Positions 10,226-21,734 of a stretch of DNA of 64,000 bases are shown one piece after another; within the stretch, counting starts at the first letter, position 1; each line of letters begins with the position of its first letter. The DNA comes from Reticulitermes speratus (Eukaryota > Arthropoda > Insecta > Blattodea > Rhinotermitidae): contig JAJKFL010000012.1 in the NCBI GenBank assembly GCA_021186555.1, forward strand, positions 8,479,394 to 8,543,393, read 5' to 3'. The notes below the pieces were generated by a model that saw nothing but the letters and a program-made list of their open reading frames with translations, had not been told where the DNA came from and made no database searches. Position numbers and translations under genes: made by a program.

Positions 10226-12044
10226 TTTTTAAAGAGTTTCAGATTTGTCAAAATACCACTCATTGTAAAGAAACTTGATCATTGATGCAGAGTATATAAG
10301 AAAGTGGCAGGAAACTTCTTCTTTTCTGCTTCCACTTATGTTCCCCAGCATTCACGTGCATATAACAATTAGGACCAAGTGATATCAAGGTAGCAGGTAG
10401 TGCGGACAAGGTTTGAACCGGATTCCTGCGTAAAAGAATACAAGCCTAAACCAGCGTGACGAGCACATTTTATGAAGACAGATATACCTTATAAAAACAG
10501 AACATTGTAAAATTGCTCTGGGGTTTGTACTTTTGGAAAATCTGTGTGTTTAAAATTCACGTCTGTCTATAAAATTGGTCTTCCTTAATTTTTAACGTAC
10601 AATTCTTGTGCTAGTATTGTGCCTTAAACATAAGTGGCATCTGTTGGCTACTGTACGGAACTTTCAGGCAGTAAACAATATGATGTTTTAACTTGCGTAA
10701 ATAAAAAAAAGTTTTGATCAAAGAGTTTTATGACTTCTTTTATCCTTTGGCAGGTAATTTCCGTTGTTTTGAAACTCAACCGGTTCGATGTTTTACTCTC
10801 TTCGGCTCAGTGTATTTCAAAGCGTTTGTTAACTGTGACACGTGTATAAATCTCTGCAGAATTACCCTATATCATTGCACATCCGTAGCATTTAAATAGC
10901 CACCGTTAAAATTCAAAGCAGAAACCCGGAAGCTGTTTGGTCTGGCTATTTAATAAAGGCAATTATTTGTAACTGAATGTTATAGAATATACAGGATGTT
11001 CCTTTTAATCATCTGACACTTTTTATAGTGACTCGGATTGTTAGATAAATTCTTTAGAGCATTATCGCAAGAGCTGACGCAAAATCAAGGGCCTTTTCCC
11101 CTCTTCTCTGTACACTTACCCCGAACATTTTAGAATGTAGAAAATTTATGAAGCCTTATTATTTTTCATATACCTTAAGGATCACATATTTGAATTTAGT
11201 AAAATTATTGATTCGCATTTTGTAGCAGTTTACGGTCTCTTACGGGCTTTGCCATTAGTGACACCTTCCCAGATGTCGACAGTGAGCGGAAACGTTAACA
11301 TATTCCTTAAAACATACATATTAATTTCTGTGTGGGGGTTGCGTACACGTAAAGTAACAGCCTCCACATCGTTGACGTCTTCTATACGAAGCGAATGTAG
11401 TGTAGTGCAAAAGTTCTTATGCGTTGTTTGCTTGTGTGTGAGCGAATGCTTTCTCATTAACAAATATCAGTGTATTTGTTATACGAAATGGACTGGTGTT
11501 CCAACTGGTAAGCGCAAGATTTGGCAGTCATTTAAAAGGCGAGAAAGGCAGATTATATAAAGCTGGTAATTCCCCATTTAAAATGTGTTATAACGCGCGC
11601 GAGCACATCGCTTGCGGCAAATGCTGCACGCGAGCGGAAACAGTCCAGCTTGTGAAGTGTTGAAAGGTGGCTGCCGTAAGAGAAATTGTCTACTCTGAAC
11701 ACTAAATGGGCGATAGTCAGTCGTTAATATTAAATTGATTTCTCTGTCACAGAGCAAAATTCTAGATGTGCAGGAACTTCTTTACGAAAGGAAATGAAGA
11801 AAATTTTTGAAACGAAAACTGGCCACTTATAGAGGAAGTCTTTTAAAACTTGAACACTAATTACTGCATGCTCGTACCTAGTATTTCGGCGTACTGGTTC
11901 TGTATTGAGACAGTCCGAAGAACGACAGACATACTTAGTTTCTTAGTGTGTTTCCTCATTGTCTTTACGGAAATTTATCTTATACAGTACCATATTTATT
12001 GTATGAGTGAATGAGTGCGTCACATCCCGGTTGCCTGGTTATGA

Positions 12045-12370
12045 TGGACTGTATTCTCTGTGAGATAAGCTCTGAGGCCAAAAGAAATAGTTTTTATAAT
12101 TGAGAGTGTTTTTCTGTGAGATACGCTCTGAGGCCAAAGAAATAGTTTTTGTAATTGAGAGTGTTTTTTCTGTGAGATAAGCTCTGAGGCCAAAGAAATA
12201 GTTTTTGTAATTGAGAGTGTTTTTTCTGTGAGATACGCTCTGAGGCCAAAGAAATGGTTTTTGTAATTGAGAGTGTTTTTTCTGTGAGATACGCTCTGAG
12301 GCCAAAGAAATAGTTTTTGTAATTGACAGTGTTTTTTCCTGTGAGATACGGGCTGAGGCTGAAGAAACGT
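12045..12370 (+). repeat. 56-bp minisatellite, about 5.5 copies
   Basis: Units begin CTGTGAGATAMGCTCTGAGG near 12058, 12114, 12170, 12226, 12282 and 12339. A spacing of 56 is kept for four intervals and becomes 57 for the last. Each unit continues CCAAAGAAATAGTTTTTGTA. It lies about 450 bp before the CSGALNACT splice acceptor at 12818. Confidence 0.95.
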
Positions 12371-12817
12371 TTTGATATGTAGAATATGATACGTAAAACG
12401 CAGCGCAACCTAATGGCGGCATTCCGTTACACGAAATTAACGCTTGGTTTGCTGTAAGAATAAACGTCGATTAAAGCGGTCGTGGAGTAGCGCGTGACTT
12501 TTATGGCAGGGTGTCACATGACGGGCACGTGGCTAGTGGTGAAATAAATATCTTACATCAGGCCACGATCATTTTCACGTTATTACTAATTCATTATGCA
12601 TACTGACCTGGTTATTCATGTTGTGTGACATACTGAACTGATAAAGTGTCGTAAAACAAAGAAAGACGGAAACAAGAAAAGGACTCTGTGTCGTTATTGA
12701 TGAACGAAATATTACGCACACACCGGCGTATTAAAATGTTTGCATGTTAAGACGATATTTGAAGAAAATTATTTTGTTAAAATGGGAATGCTGATTGGCT
12801 GTTCTCCTTTGCCGCAG

Positions 12818-14021
12818 GAAACGTCATCGGTTCTTCGGCCGTAGGCTCCCAGCAGCTCCAGGACTCGCCTAATCTCATCTTCAACTTGACTTCATCATCG
12901 TCGTCATCTTCCTCGTCCTCGATGCAAGGTATTTCCGGCGACTGTGTCTCTTACATCAGGCGTCAACTGAGTGTGGCCGAAATTTCCAGAGGCCTGCCTT
13001 TGAACAACGAATACGAACTGATAGCCTTCAGCCACTTCACCTTCAGCCGAGTGTATCCGGTTGATCTTGGACTCGGAAAGCGTGTGGTCGAGAAGCCAAT
13101 TGGATTCAAGCGTAAGGACCTCCTAGAAGCGTTAGTGAAAGCACTGGAATCGTTAAACAAGAACATAACATCTCCCTCAGCAGTTACTAACAACAGAAAT
13201 CACCTTAATCAACATTCGAAGAATTCCCCAAATCGTTATACATTAGACGATTTCCTGGAAGGGCTTTATAGAAATGAACCCACGACAGGGACTCAATACG
13301 AAATGTATTTTAGGACTAAAAATTTAAATACTAACAATAAAAGTCATATGGACCAAGTGGCATCTGTTAACGGTGTTACCAAAGTTGTCCTAATGAGGCC
13401 GTTTGCTCCGTTACATACCATTTCTACAGAGACACTCCCAGTTGCGAAAGACAAAGAGCTGATTCACATTATACTGCCATTGTCGGGACGGACTGCTACA
13501 TTTCAGAGCTTCATGGACAAATTTGTGAAGATTGCTTTGAAGAATGATAGAAGAGTTCATCTAACTGTCGTGTACTTTGGCGAAGAAGGCTTAGCGGAAT
13601 CACGTAGTATCATGTCCAGAGTCCTGATGACCAAGAACAGTGGTGGTAATAGTAACAATTTAAGGTTGTTGGCTTTAAATGAGACTTTTTCTCGTGCTAA
13701 GGGGCTGAGGGTTGGCGCTGAACGTGCGTGGGACCAACAGGGGTTGTCGAACAGCCCTCTAAGCAGCCGTTACAATGGTGATGTCCTTCTGTTCATGTGT
13801 GATGTGGATATCGTGTTCAGTGCAAGGTTTTTAGACAGATGTCGCTGGAATACAGAGCCTGGTCGAAAAGTGTATTATCCAGTGGTGTTTAGCCTGTACA
13901 ACCCTCACGTAGTGTACACACTCCAGGGGAAAGAGATTCCAGCCGAGACGGATCAACTCGTCATATCACGTGACACGGGATTCTGGAGGGACTTCGGCTA
14001 CGGTATGACATGCCAGTACAG
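12818..14021 (+). CDS. CSGALNACT: Chondroitin sulfate N-acetylgalactosaminyltransferase, internal coding exon
   Basis: This exon encodes most of the lumenal part of a CSGALNACT/CHGN-family enzyme, which transfers GalNAc from UDP-GalNAc to the linkage tetrasaccharide or growing chondroitin chain in the Golgi. The acceptor is CTCCTTTGCCGCAG ending at 12817. Two bases complete a split codon, then 400 codons follow to the donor AG|GTATGC. Visible features are a run of ten serines (12889-12918), the conserved stem segment [20 protein letters not shown], and the catalytic domain from HIILPLSGR on. [11 protein letters not shown] and the metal-binding DVD (13801-13809) in [11 protein letters not shown] also fall in this domain. 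It ends ETGFWRDFG-like at [16 protein letters not shown]. Homologues have the same order. Reading on past 14021 (to VITD and a stop) is intron. The signal-anchor exon lies upstream and is not identified. Confidence 0.93.
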
Positions 14022-14242
14022 GTATGCGGGCCACATCGTAATCACTGATTAATGTTTGTATTCATGGTTCTTGTCGCTTCCATGTAATCCTTGGTTATTC
14101 TGGGTTTGAATGCCAACAGGACACGTGAACACACTTGCATGATAGTTCAGCTTGCGCCCCATAAGAACCTTTAAACCTTCAAGGAAATTGAGTTTCGTCC
14201 GGAAGTTGTGTTATTTTATAGCTTACTGACCTATGGTAGAGT

Positions 14243-14305
14243 GTCCTTGAGAGGTAACTGTTCGTTATGTAATCCTTGAGAGGTAACTGTTCATTAGGTA
14301 ATAAA
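14243..14305 (+). repeat. Short tandem duplication, 2 copies
   Basis: TCCTTGAGAGGTAACTGTTC occurs twice about 32 bases apart, shortly after the CSGALNACT donor site. This is a simple local duplication. Confidence 0.7.
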
Positions 14306-14424
14306 TTCCACGCCTTTTATGGAAACCGAATTATCATTGCAGTGTTCGGAGGAGACAGTTGAATCCAATCCACGCGTTCATATCCTGTTACATAAGGCTC
14401 CATTTTAAGAGGATATTTTCTGCC

Positions 14425-14697
14425 TAGGTTTGCGACTCGCTACGGGCTGGACGGGCCGGGGATCGAATCCCGGTGGGGGTGAGATTTTCGGCACCCGTCC
14501 AGACCGGCTCTGGGGCCCAATAAGCCTCTTGTACAATGGGTACCAAGTCTCTTGTTCGGGGGTAAAGCGGCCGGGGAGTGGCGTTGACCACCTACCCCCA
14601 TCTAACGTCGAGGTTAAAGAAAGAGTAGAGCTGTACATCTACTCCCCCTCTGGGCTTTCGTGGCTAGTTGTAGGGTGAACTTCATTTTACTTTACTT
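14425..14697 (+). mobile_element. tRNA-derived SINE (family 1), head partly lost
   Basis: GCGACTCGCTACGGGCTGGA and GGGGATCGAATCCCGGTGGG are the second half of the tRNA-like head. The body (GTCCAGACCGGCTCTGGGGC, GGAGTGGCGTTGACCACC) and tail (ACTCCCCCTCTGGGCTTTCG) follow. Box A is missing or degraded. Confidence 0.75.
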
Positions 14698-16087
14698 TGC
14701 CTACGCTTGGGGTCTTCAACTCGCCTCTTCCCTTCAGGTTTTTCCAATATAATATTTTATGCATCTCGCATCATTCTCATGCATTCTACGTTCAACTTTT
14801 TTTTTTCATCGTTCTTGAATTTAACATCCTAACAACATTATGCACGGAGGAAGAATTAAACGCTCCCCATTACGCAATTTCCCCAGCCTCCTGTTACTTC
14901 TTGTCCCTTAGATTCAATTATTTTCTTCAGCAACTTCTTCTCCAACACCCACAAAGTTTATTGCATGTTCGACGTAAGAATGTTGTACAATGAAATTTGA
15001 AAATTTTTGTAAGATCTATGAGGAAATAAGCCAACAGAACATCGCATAATGTAGCGCTAGTGCTTCTGTTTCACGTGCTGATGAAGTTGGCTCAAGCTGT
15101 AAATTCTCTGGCTTGTAATCAGATTCGAATCTCGGATGGGGCACCGAATATCAACACTTCTTCTTGCAATTGCTCAGTCTTTCCAATTAAATGTCGGGAT
15201 TGGATTTCAATTAGGCCACAGCCACTTCCCAATTCACTATTCACCAATCTTCCCCTCATTGGACGCTGTAAGCCTGTACAGTCTGAGTTACTGACAGTCC
15301 GTGAGCAAACTACAAATTAGAATCCACTAAACCAAGCCGCCATGTTGCTACTTATCATGTAGTTATATAATGTCTTATGGTAGGATTATTAATGGGTGGT
15401 TATTTAGAAGGAAGGGACCGTCCTCTCTTTCAAGGTAGGGACCCAACATTATCCTGGGAGGACTGACGAAAATTACAAAAAAAACTCAGTAACGCTCAAA
15501 ACATTAGAAGTGAAATCTACGAATTAATTGTAAGAGCTGGATGGACTCTTATGGAGTCAGAAGAATAAATTCAGTTACTTAATAGATTTTTAAATCAGAT
15601 TTTGATGTATTGACTCATACTCTATTTGATAGCTGTTAACTTATTAAGTTTGCTAATAGAATGCAGATATTTTTATATCAGTCTGGTTGCGACATTATTG
15701 TTGTAACCGTTGACACTTTGCTAATTTGCTATGTGGAACTTGGCATGATACTTTCAATATATAATTGTGCGGGGAAGACAGGTGAAGCCTAAGTGGAGAG
15801 AAGGAATAAGAACTTAAGATGTGTATGCGAGGAGGAAGAAGAGAAGATGATTAACCCATTGAATAATAAGATTCATGTACGTTATATATAAAGATTCAGT
15901 CCGTACCTCACAGAGAACACCGTGTTATTTCGTTACACAACCAACCAGTTACTGCTTTGTAGAGAAATAATCGCTGTTTGTTGTACGAATTATATGGAAC
16001 ACCGAATTATAAAGTGTGCGCACAACATGCAGAGTTTTGCAGAATGTCCAGTCAAAACACAACAATTTTGTTTATCTGTCATACAAT

Positions 16088-16126
16088 CAGCAACACGTTT
16101 CGGCCAATACGGCCATTATCAGGCTG
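16088..16126 (-). ncRNA. Hammerhead-like motif with altered core (element D, left arm)
   Basis: On the - strand, CAGC, then CTGATAA, helix II GGCC/GGCC with loop GTATT, GAAAC, GTGT, T and GCTG. Helix I (CAGC/GCTG) pairs fully. The core guanine of CTGATGA, equivalent to the catalytic G8, is A, so cleavage is unlikely. Confidence 0.5.
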
Positions 16127-16186
16127 TTACAAGTATAAATGGAAGTACCCACATACAACAGTGGATGTTTTCCTTTTGTTCTTGTA

Positions 16187-16226
16187 ACAGCCTGATTATG
16201 GCCGTATTGGCCGAAACGTGTTGCTG
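16187..16226 (+). ncRNA. Hammerhead-like motif with altered core (element D, right arm)
   Basis: CAGC (16188-16191), CTGATTA (16192-16198), helix II GGCC/GGCC, GAAAC (16213-16217), GTGT, T, then GCTG (16223-16226). Helix I is perfect. The G8-equivalent is T here but A in the left arm, so the two arms were hit by different substitutions at the same key position. Confidence 0.5.
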
Positions 16227-16674
16227 ATTGATAGATAAATAAAACTGTTTGTTTGGACTGGACATATTACATTATATTTATGATTAGTTAGTGCTACTTG
16301 AGTAGTCTGTATGCTTGTTTTTCCTCCACATTTTACCTCGTTACTTTGCAGACAGGCCTTGCGTTTCCGTGACGTGGAGAATCTAAGAACAGTGTAATCC
16401 TTCCCTAGCTTCAAGGGTGGTTTTGTTGTGTGATACATAAATTACTAGCAGGGGGTTGTTCTTGTGACGTCGCTGCTGAATACCATGGCAGGCAGAGAGT
16501 AGTTTGGGGATACGAAACTCACGCACTCTGGACCTGTCAAGTATCACCTCGACTTAGTTACAGGCTACGCCTGTGGGAAGAACGAACAAGCTGCTTAGGC
16601 TATATTCAGCAGTGATGTATTATGGGCAACAATGGGGTAGACGAGGGGTGGACAGTTATTCAGTCTGACGGACC

Positions 16675-16960
16675 GTGTGAGCTGATTAGGTAGACACACC
16701 TAATCGATTTGTCATGACTAGACTACGGTTTGGAGGGTACAGGGTTCGAATCCAGATGTGGACGAGGGATTTTATGTTCTCCGAAACGTTCAGACTGGCT
16801 TTGGATCCCAGCCAGCCTCATATAAAATTGGTACCGGGGGGCTCTTGGCGGGCGTAAATCTGCCGAGATGTGAAGTTGACCACTGACGTCAATTTAGCGC
16901 TGAGATCAAGAATGAGTGGAGCCGTACCTACACTCCCGTATGTGCCTTAATGACGTACAC
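16675..16960 (+). mobile_element. Divergent SINE (family 1-like)
   Basis: A worn tRNA-like head (box-B-like GGGTTCGAATCC) is followed by recognisable body pieces, CAGACTGGCTTTGGATCCCA and GAAGTTGACCACTGACG, and the tail GATCAAGAATGAGTGGAGCC. Confidence 0.55.
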
Positions 16961-17466
16961 AGAGGAACGTTTGCCTTTTCACCAACTGATCGATTTCAAA
17001 CAGTAATATTAGATTTATCTCGTATCTCGCATTTGTACGTGGAGAAAATTAAGGGACTCAACAAAAATTATCATAATCGATATTTCAGATTTTCACAGCG
17101 GTATGGCTGTAGATTCAAGATTTTTTAGATTTTTCGCTGTGTCAACTTGTAAATATTTATCGAGCTTTCGAAGGCACTAGGCACCTTCGAAACGTCGGGA
17201 GCTATACATCCAATTATACAGCATTATGATCCAGAAGGCTTGAATCTTCATCCACAAGATCACCGCAGTAATAGCCTTAAATGTTCAAAAACGGTACCTT
17301 TTTGAATGGGGTTTAACAAAAACACAATATACCGTATACACGTAGACAAAATATTTCTCTTCCCTGTATTATTTCAGCCTTATGATTGATTGTACTTATT
17401 ATGTGAATGTACACAGAAAACTGTAGTTGTAATATAGACTGCAATATTTCTAACATGTCTTGATGT

Positions 17467-17715
17467 AGGAGCCAGATAGCTCAGTCACTATAGTGACCAG
17501 GCTACTTGCTGATTACCGAGGGTTCAGAACTGGATTCCCGACAAAGGCAAGGCATTCTGTCCTCTGTAATGACCTGGGCTTAGGCGGCCTGTTGTAAACC
17601 CAGAAGTAACCTCGTTTTTGAAAGATTATCTGTCCTGTTTTGTATGCGGGGGATTCTGGGTTCAAATCTTGGTACGTGAACAGGTTATTTTGAAAGATTT
17701 TCTCGTGGCGTTCTT
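17467..17715 (+). mobile_element. Divergent tRNA-like SINE relic
   Basis: GAGCCAGATAGCTCAGTCAC is a box-A-like head, and the following GGGTTCAGAACTGGATTCCC may hold a rearranged box B. The body is too degraded to assign to a family with confidence. Confidence 0.4.
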
Positions 17716-19189
17716 TATCGCTTCACAGTATATATAGTCATATGATAGGATGATTTATGAATGATGAATTGGAAAGTATTCGGAAGGGAACTGTGCATGT
17801 CCGTTGCTCAAGACAGTGCAGTTGACATGCACAGCGTGGGTAGAGTCCCTAAACGCTCGCGACGACAGTAGGCGGAAACATATACATCATGTCAAAAACA
17901 TAAGTCTCTACCACTACATGACGTGGTTCTTTTTAACAGATACTCGTCGCTGTTTGTTGTGTGTTTCGTTTGTAACAATCCTAAAGTCAAACTTATTCAC
18001 TGATCTAACCACACACAACACTACAGAAAATAACTGTATTACCTCGCACGCACAAAACACAACAGCACTCTAGTGCAATATATTCTTGACTGGAATACGT
18101 GTGTGTGTGAAAGGTTTTCCCCAGGGCAAACCACTGCCAATATCAACTGCAAGGTCCTCAGTCAATATGTGTAGTATTCTGCTATTTGCCTGGAGGAACT
18201 GAGGTAAACCACAAGCGTTAGGTTAGCCTACTACTCGATAGAGATTCGAACCAATCATCCTTCCAGAAAATATCTACAGCCTTACTACTACACCAACCTG
18301 TTCGTTCCGTTTTAATTTGTCATCTCTCTCTTTGTCTTCTTTCCACAATTCCTCCCTCTTCTTTACTGTTTTCTGGTTCTTCATTCCTTCCACCTAATTT
18401 TCCTAACCCCACCTCTGTCTTTACACGTGTTCTACATCTGTACGCACTGTAACGCCTCAGCCCTGCGTATTTGCACATCATTACAACGACCGCAGTTTTT
18501 GTCTGGCCGTCGTGTCTGGCTGGTGTCCAGCACAACCCTCGTTTGTAAGCCGCAGCAGGTGCAGTAAGAAACACGTTAGACTAATGTGCTTTTAATTGCA
18601 GTACCAGCGCGGCAAGTAGATGAGCTGCATTGTGAGGCAGTATGATAAATGCAGCTAACCACAATGCCTTGTGGACATGTCAAGTCAGAAGTGTTACTGC
18701 TTGGGGGCAGCTCGCTCGGTAGGGGCAATAGAGGCACTAGAGCTACGTAATGCATTGTTCTGTTTGTTCCCGAGAGGTCGCAGAGAAATATTTGACTTTC
18801 AGTGTAGGTCCTTGTAATTTATAATACAAAATAACATTTGTGGGTGTTAAAGAGAGAGGGTGTAGCAGGGAGAGAGATGAAATTGTATAATGAGGAGTTT
18901 TGTCATTTGTATTCATTATCAGGTGTTAGGATGAAGAAGTTAAGGAGAAATGTGTGGGCACGCTTGGAAAAAATGATAAATGCTTAACATTTTGACCCGT
19001 AGGGAAGGGAGAGTTTTAGAGACATGAACGTCGATGGGGATGTAATGTTAAAATGTTGTATAAAGAGAGGCTTTTATTTGGCTCAGGACGGTATCCATTG
19101 ACGGATTGTTGTGAAGAGGGTGGTAGTCCGGGTTCCATTAGAAACGAGGAGTTCCGTTAGCAACTAGCAGCTTAAAAGTGACTCTGTTA

Positions 19190-19395
19190 AATGAATTTAG
19201 TTATGATACTTAGAGTGAATGATAGAAATGACGGGAAGACAAGGAAGAAGGCGTAAGCAGCTACTGGATTACCTTAGGAAAAGAGATAATCCTGGAAATT
19301 GAAAGAGGAAGCACTAGATCGCACCCTGTGGAGAACTCGCTTTGGAAGAGGCTACGGACCTGTCGTAAAACAGACTACAGAATGAATGAATGAAT
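19190..19395 (+). mobile_element. LINE 3' end ending in a GAAT repeat
   Basis: The + strand codes for a conserved tail found in many insect non-LTR elements: MTGRQGRRRKQLLDYLRKR-like, then WKLKEEALDRTLWRTRFGRG, then GPVVKQTTE. Some codons are altered and the copy is 5'-truncated. It ends in (GAAT)n at 19380-19400, a typical microsatellite-like LINE tail. Confidence 0.65.
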
Positions 19396-19877
19396 GAATA
19401 ATATAATACGTGATTTGATCGCGTTAGGCGAAATTTAAGGGACTGGGGGTGGTAACGGTCATCATTTATTTCTGTGCACTGTTTTTTGTCTCAGCCTTAG
19501 CCTGGATGTCCTGAGGAAAACCATGAAAAATATCGGGATAGTATGTGTGTTGGCCAGGATTTGAACCGGGTGCCTCTGAGTACAAACCAGAAACATTTCC
19601 GCCTCAGTCAACTTTCTCTCTTTAAGGTCATTATCCAATGAGTAATTGTTCTCATTTTAATGAACTCGTACAGTCCCCTGTTAATATTTCGCTGTTGTGA
19701 AATAGATACCTACCAATTTTACAGTTCGCCCCAATGTCATTTACGAATTTATAAACCGCTAAACTCTTCAATAAAAATTATATAAATGTGTCTTGATCTA
19801 CTTAAAACCTTTGTCAGACAAGTGCTTCACATAGCGACGCCTTCAGTCGCTAAGATTACATAGCGTCGGTCGTGGTA

Positions 19878-20184
19878 AAAATGTAAAGCAACCCCATTAC
19901 AGGCCTAGACAGGCCCTGAGGGGTCCAGGAGGTTGAGGCTCCCAGATTTGTAGACAATCGGCACATGAAGGTGGTAAGGTTGTCAGCCCTACGCACCGGC
20001 CGCCTTTACCCCCCAGGAAATATTCCTGGTACTCATTTCTGTTAGAGGCTGAGTCGACCCCAGGGCCATAGTGCGACCGAAACGATTATGTCAAGGAATT
20101 AATTCCAATGACATCATCGGGAATCGAACCCGCGACGTTGCGGTTTGTAGCGTAGTGCCTCAACCAACTGCGCCACCGCGCGCC
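19878..20184 (-). mobile_element. tRNA-derived SINE (family 2), full length
   Basis: The - strand head GCGCGCGGTGGCGCAGTTGG has box A, and GGGTTCGATTCCCGATGATG has box B. The body has GGGGTCGACTCAGCCTCTAA and AGGAATATTTCCTGGGGGGT, and the end is GGCCTGTAATGGGGTTGCTT. A perfect 14-bp duplication, CGTCGGTCGTGGTA, flanks it (19864-19877 and 20185-20198), so insertion was recent. Confidence 0.85.
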
Positions 20185-20214
20185 CGTCGGTCGTGGTACA
20201 TGAATAAAATATAT

Positions 20215-20345
20215 GTACAGGGCATTAGTGGAATAATACTGACAGGGGAAAACCGAAGTACTGGGAGAAAAAACTGTCACATTGCCACTTTTTCCACCAC
20301 AAGCCTCACATGAAACAAAATGATAATCAGTCCAGGAAGACATTA
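20215..20345 (-). mobile_element. SINE (family 4) body fragment
   Basis: The complement of GTGGAATAATACTGACAGGG...GTCACATTGCCACTTTTTCC matches the family-4 body at 2797-3091. The tRNA-like head is absent. Confidence 0.5.
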
Positions 20346-20491
20346 TGATTGAGGATAGTCACAATTATTTCTCGCCCATAATGAAATATTCCATGAAAGA
20401 TTCCCTCAGAATAGCCAAGTATACGTGAATACGTCCCGCAAGGCTTATGCGCCCTTTGAAATTATAATTTGTCTCAGAGTAAGGCGCTGGT

Positions 20492-20712
20492 GAGATCTGC
20501 GCTCTTCTGGGATATTGCGCGGCTTCGTGTGGTAATTGTTTACCGACGTTTCGGGACAACGTATCGGTCTCTTTCCTATTCGGACTCTTGACGCGTGAAG
20601 ATGGGAGCGATACGTTGCCCCGAAACGTCGGTAAGCAATTACCACACGACGCCGCGTAATATCCCAGAAGATCGCAGATCTCATCAACATCGCGGCGGAA
20701 GTCTGAAATCAA
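20492..20712. mobile_element. Foldback element (GTTTCGGGACAAC type), both arms present
   Basis: The arms begin GAGATCTGCGCTCTTCTGGG and end CCAGAAGATCGCAGATCTC. The inner segments TTTACCGACGTTTCGGGACA and CCGAAACGTCGGTAAGCAAT are complementary. The loop has GACTCTTGACGCGTGAAGAT. The right flank CGCGGCGGAAGTCTGAAATC continues the longer family terminus. It is non-coding. Confidence 0.75.
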
Positions 20713-20854
20713 GGTAAAGGGATCGTGTTAATAAAATGAATCTTCATCAATATTCTACTTTCTCTTAGATGGTTTGTATAAACGTTTGTAATATTGTGAT
20801 GATAATGTACGTGTTTATTTATACTGGGGACATCTAGTGTATATATATATTTTT

Positions 20855-21115
20855 TCCTATGTCTCGACAGCCCCTTGGGGGGCCTAGTCCTCGTCATTTT
20901 ACGACGCTTCACGATCACACTGATAGACACACCACGTTCGGTAGGACTGCTCTGGACGAGTGACCAGCTCGTAGCAGAGAACTCTACCTGACAACACACA
21001 ACACTCACAAGAGACAGACATCCATGCCCTAGGTGGGATTCGAACCCACGATCCTAGTAAGCGAGCGGCCGCAGACCCACGCCTTAGACCGCACGGCCAC
21101 TGGGATCGGCCTAGT
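20855..21115 (-). mobile_element. tRNA-derived SINE (family 5), full length
   Basis: The - strand head AGTGGCCGTGCGGTCTAAGG with GGGTTCGAATCCCACCTAGG is strongly tRNA-like (Leu/Ser-type arm). The body GGCATGGATGTCTGTCTCTT and the end CCCCAAGGGGCTGTCGAGAC follow. CTAGTGTATAT-like sequence occurs on both sides (about 20832 and 21111), consistent with a target-site duplication. Confidence 0.75.
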
Positions 21116-21734
21116 GTGTATATTAGCTGTTTTAATTCACCTACAACCGTCTGGGCCTGTCTGCAGATTCTTTCAACTCGCTCCTTTTAGCAGTCGAGAA
21201 AATCATTCAGAGTTTAAATTATTGTGACTGATTTGGTATAAACACTACGGGATTTGAGGTTCATAATGCGCTTTTCTGGGTTAGGACGGCTTATCGTCTT
21301 GTAGATGGGGACTGACGTTTCGGAGGAACACACTGTCTCCATCTGCAGGGCACAGAGGACTGCAGTGTAAATGTTGACACTTTAAATACGAAAATTGAGT
21401 TGTAGTTAAAGATTCATTCCGTACCGCGCAGTAAACAGTCCCCGTTTCGGTTATAAAAACCAATCTGTTGATGTTGCACAAGGATATAGTTGCTGTTTGT
21501 TCAGAGATCAGTAGAAAATATAAATACAGCGTGTGGGAAGAGTAATAAATATCTTAGTGTTAAACATTGTGTTATATAAAGTACGTACTGGATATTAAGG
21601 GGTTAAGAGTGCTGTTTTATATAGGTTATTGTGTCTGTAAAGTATGTTCAATCAGTGCGCGCAATTATTCGCTATTTGTCAAATTTTTAAGTACACAATT
21701 TTTCTCTCGAGGTAAAAACGTAAAATGTAAAGTT

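Larger units (their letters stand above)
1..12817 (+). other. Repeat-rich DNA upstream of the first visible CSGALNACT exon (presumed intron or 5' region)
   Basis: No exon with convincing protein similarity is visible here on either strand. Because the exon at 12818 begins with a splice acceptor in mid-codon, at least one upstream coding exon exists. It lies here unrecognised or left of the window. The stretch holds ribozyme-bearing foldbacks, SINEs, a hAT MITE, LINE fragments and two minisatellites, listed separately. Parts not listed, such as 600-1500, 1900-2750, 3230-4240, 7860-8390, 10230-12040 and 12370-12817, show nothing I can name. Confidence 0.6.
16043..16266 (+). mobile_element. Hammerhead-like foldback element D
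   Basis: Inverted arms of about 85 bases (16043-16126 and 16179-16266) start with ATGTCCAGTC and end with GACTGGACAT. Each arm has a hammerhead-like fold. No terminal module like that of A, B, C and E and no clear target-site duplication was seen, so this may be a separate or older lineage. Confidence 0.6.

Noticed and set aside
10004-10285. Overlapping open frames with a repeated peptide; also CRISPR-like spacing
   Set aside because: The 37-bp units are contiguous with no unique spacers, and all three frames are open only because of the repeat.
11581-11650. GC-rich patch considered as a promoter or CpG island
   Set aside because: Too short and with no other promoter feature.
12039-12422. 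Open frames of 104-127 codons on the - strand
   Set aside because: Produced by the 56-bp minisatellite; the repeat period is not a multiple of three.
14022-14052. Coding continuation of the CSGALNACT exon to the stop at 14052
   Set aside because: AG|GTATGC is a good donor and the homologous protein continues exactly in the exon at 29147.
17150-17215. Hairpin CGAAGG...CCTTCG followed by AAACGTCGGG, considered as a hammerhead
   Set aside because: No CTGANGA core and no inverted partner; more likely a relic foldback arm.
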